Source: Chloroflexota bacterium (GTDB lineage Bacteria > Chloroflexota > Dehalococcoidia > Lucifugimonadales > JADFKI01). From it: 7,863 nt of DNA. The position numbers and the translations under genes were made by a program. The DNA is taken from the NCBI GenBank assembly GCA_024648655.1, contig JAGGDZ010000267.1, positions 1 to 7,863 of the forward strand, given 5' to 3'. Shown piece after piece: positions 6,520 through 7,863 of this stretch. Positions within the stretch are counted from its first letter, which is position 1; each line of letters begins with the position of its first letter. The notes beneath the pieces were generated by a model that was given only the letters and a program-made list of their open reading frames with translations, made no database searches and was not told the DNA's origin.

Positions 6520-6543
6520 TTTAGACCTAAAGTTAGACTTAAC
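6520..6543. repeat. Two abutting 12-bp imperfect palindromes (putative operator)
   Basis: TTTAGACCTAAA (6520-6531) is a perfect 5-2-5 palindrome. It is followed without a gap by GTTAGACTTAAC (6532-6543), whose outer four bases on each side are inverted repeats. The two units agree at 9 of 10 core positions (TTAGACCTAA and TTAGACTTAA), 12 bp apart and so close to one helical turn. They lie just upstream of the hairpin and the MFS gene. Binding by a dimeric repressor is an inference. Confidence 0.45.
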
Positions 6544-6583
6544 GAGGCAGGCGGCATCGAATCGCCTGCCTCTCTTTTCTCTT
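6544..6583 (+). terminator. Intrinsic terminator or attenuator before the MFS gene
   Basis: GAGGCAGGCG (6544-6553) pairs perfectly with CGCCTGCCTC (6563-6572) around a 9-nt loop, followed by the T-rich tract TCTTTTCTCTT. It fits a Rho-independent terminator for threonine aldolase, whose stop is 90 nt upstream. It ends directly at the MFS start codon, so if the MFS gene is transcribed from upstream it would act as an attenuator. The T-tract is broken by C residues, so termination may be partial. Confidence 0.7.
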
Positions 6584-7813
6584 ATGATTCTTATACTCCG
6601 AAACTCTCGGTTCCGTTTGCTCTGGCTGAGCGCTGTCGTCAACTATTTGGGCTTGATGTTCTATTTCACAGTCAGCGGCTGGCTCGCGCTGCAAGTTACC
6701 GGCTCGGCATTCTGGGTTGGCGTAACGGCGGGCGTCAACGGACTGAGCATGATGCTGTTCAGCACGGCGGCGGGCGTATTGGTTGACAGGCTCAACCGCA
6801 AGTGTCTGATAATGGCAACTCTCTTGGTTCAGGTAATCGTGGCTGCATCCGTCGCCGCGTTGATATTCACAGAACAGATTCAACTCTGGCACATCCTGGT
6901 CGCCGTATTCATCGATGGCACTATGACGGCGGTCAAGGTGCCGTCGCGCACGGCGCTGGTGCTCGATGTTGCCGGCCGCCAGAACCTGCTGCAAGCAACG
7001 GCGGCGAACTTCGCTGCGATGACAGGCGCTGGCATTCTGATACCCCCGATTGCAGGAATGGTTGTCGATACTCATGGAATCGGATGGGCGTATGTCGCAA
7101 TTGGCGGGGCATTCCTGTTGTCCGGCGTGCTGCTCGCATTCCTTCGAGGAGTTAGGAGAATGGAACCGGCGTCCAAGACTTCACCCGTACAGGACTTCAC
7201 AGACGGCGTGAAGTATGTGATGACCGCGCCGGCAGTCCGCTTGCTATTCCTGCTGATGATTACCTCAGAGCTGTTTGGCTGGGCGCACGAACCTATGATG
7301 CCCGTTATGGCCGGTGAGGTATTGGATGTGGGTCCCATGGGACTGGGTTATCTCATGTCGGCGGGAAGCGCGGGCGCTCTTCTTGCCTCCCTGTTTCTTT
7401 CTGCGATGGGAGGCATCCGACGAAAGGGGTTGGTGCTGCTACTAGGCTACATTGGTTTTGGCGCGTTTCTGATTCTGTTTGCACTGTCGGAGTGGCTGCT
7501 TCTATCGCTCCTGCTCATAGCAATCGCTTATGCCTGTGTAGCGCTCTACGAAACGATGCTCCGCACACTCTTGCAGACTGCCGTCCCAGACGAGATGCGA
7601 GGACGCGTGCTGAGCTTTCAGATGTTCAGTTGGGGCTTTACCGGCTTTTCCGGCCTTTACACCGGATCTATTGCGGCGCTAGTCGGCGCGCCATTGGCAA
7701 TATCCATCGGTGCGGGTGTAGTCGTGCTTAACGGCTTGCGGCTCATCCGCTCGCTTCCCGGCCGATACAATGAAGAACAGCGCGTACAGACTTCGGTCGA
7801 TGCTGTCGCATAG
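6584..7813 (+). CDS. Major facilitator superfamily transporter (MFS_3-like exporter)
   Basis: A 409-residue inner-membrane protein with about 10-12 hydrophobic segments, the usual size for 12-helix MFS carriers. The N-terminus LRNSRFRLLWLS resembles the EntS/TetV-like MFS_3 group. The loop 2-3 motif A appears as GVLVDRLNRK (64-73) with Asp68 and Arg72. A second group signature is QTAVPDEMRGRVLSFQ (331-346), and PMMPVMAGEVLDVGPMGLGYL (about 238-257) fits the middle of the family. A hydrophilic central loop (about 190-215) separates the two six-helix halves. Members export drugs, siderophores or metabolites by proton antiport; the substrate here is unknown. ATG 6584 is the first possible start: the upstream in-frame stretch back to a TAG at 6488 has no ATG, GTG or TTG. 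No Shine-Dalgarno site precedes it, and a terminator-like hairpin ends at the ATG. Confidence 0.88.
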   Translation: MILILRNSRFRLLWLSAVVNYLGLMFYFTVSGWLALQVTGSAFWVGVTAGVNGLSMMLFSTAAGVLVDRLNRKCLIMATLLVQVIVAASVAALIFTEQIQLWHILVAVFIDGTMTAVKVPSRTALVLDVAGRQNLLQATAANFAAMTGAGILIPPIAGMVVDTHGIGWAYVAIGGAFLLSGVLLAFLRGVRRMEPASKTSPVQDFTDGVKYVMTAPAVRLLFLLMITSELFGWAHEPMMPVMAGEVLDVGPMGLGYLMSAGSAGALLASLFLSAMGGIRRKGLVLLLGYIGFGAFLILFALSEWLLLSLLLIAIAYACVALYETMLRTLLQTAVPDEMRGRVLSFQMFSWGFTGFSGLYTGSIAALVGAPLAISIGAGVVVLNGLRLIRSLPGRYNEEQRVQTSVDAVA

Positions 7814-7821
7814 CCTGGCAA

Positions 7822-7863
7822 CTAAATGTACTCCAAGCGCAACTTATGCTCCTGATCCTCCGC
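7822..7863 (-). CDS. Possible C-terminal end of a convergent gene
   Basis: Read on the minus strand from the right edge, 13 codons (ending HKLRLEYI) lead to a TAG at 7824-7822, only 8 nt from the MFS stop. The tight convergent spacing matches the gene density elsewhere, but 13 codons are too few to identify anything and another minus-strand frame is also open here. Confidence 0.25.
   Translation of the reverse strand, partial: AEDQEHKLRLEYI

Noticed and set aside
6539..7075. A 178-codon minus-strand frame across the start of the MFS gene
   Set aside because: The product is a Gln/Arg/His-rich shadow of a membrane protein gene and covers the hairpin; no ribosome site.

Overview
The window looks like an ordinary housekeeping and metabolic stretch of a free-living bacterial chromosome of moderately high GC. 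Genes are tightly packed, five of the seven complete genes are best started at GTG, and the Shine-Dalgarno sites and sigma70-like promoters are conventional. The fumarase, the class II CCA-adding enzyme and the paired HPHP-type hydrolases are compatible with Chloroflexota (Dehalococcoidia or SAR202-like) or a similar lineage. That assignment is an inference from how the proteins look, not from a search. I see no transposase, integrase, tRNA, rRNA, CRISPR array or phage gene, and no convincing new defence or mobile system. No gene-free stretch exceeds 300 bases.

Layout. Positions 1-286 (minus) hold the N-terminal part of a zinc-ribbon Nudix hydrolase that runs off the left edge. A short divergent region with a good sigma70-like promoter (369-398) then drives a plus-strand pair: an HpcH/HpaI-family class II aldolase (431-1180) and, 13 nt later, a CCA tRNA nucleotidyltransferase/poly(A) polymerase family protein (1194-2465). 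This pair meets a minus-strand three-gene cluster tail to tail, and the two stop codons overlap (2462-2465). Read in its own direction, that cluster is hydrolase A (5232-4573), hydrolase B (4576-3932) and class II fumarase (3883-2462). The hydrolases are tandem paralogues with overlapping stop and start codons, so they are probably translationally coupled.

The divergent region 5233-5412 separates this cluster from a plus-strand PLP-dependent threonine aldolase (5413-6453). It holds candidate promoters in both directions, an 8-bp inverted repeat that straddles them, and a G-rich run in the threonine aldolase leader. Region 6454-6583 contains two abutting 12-bp imperfect palindromes followed at once by a perfect 10-bp hairpin with a T-rich tail. 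The hairpin ends 11 nt before the ATG of an MFS exporter-like gene (6584-7813). The last 50 bases may hold the C-terminus of a gene entering on the minus strand.

Functionally the window combines central carbon metabolism (fumarase, 2-oxoacid aldolase), glycine/threonine interconversion, tRNA 3'-end maintenance, nucleotide-type hydrolysis and efflux. Nothing ties these into one pathway. The most interesting signals are regulatory: the operator/terminator arrangement in front of the MFS gene and the structured divergent region in front of threonine aldolase.
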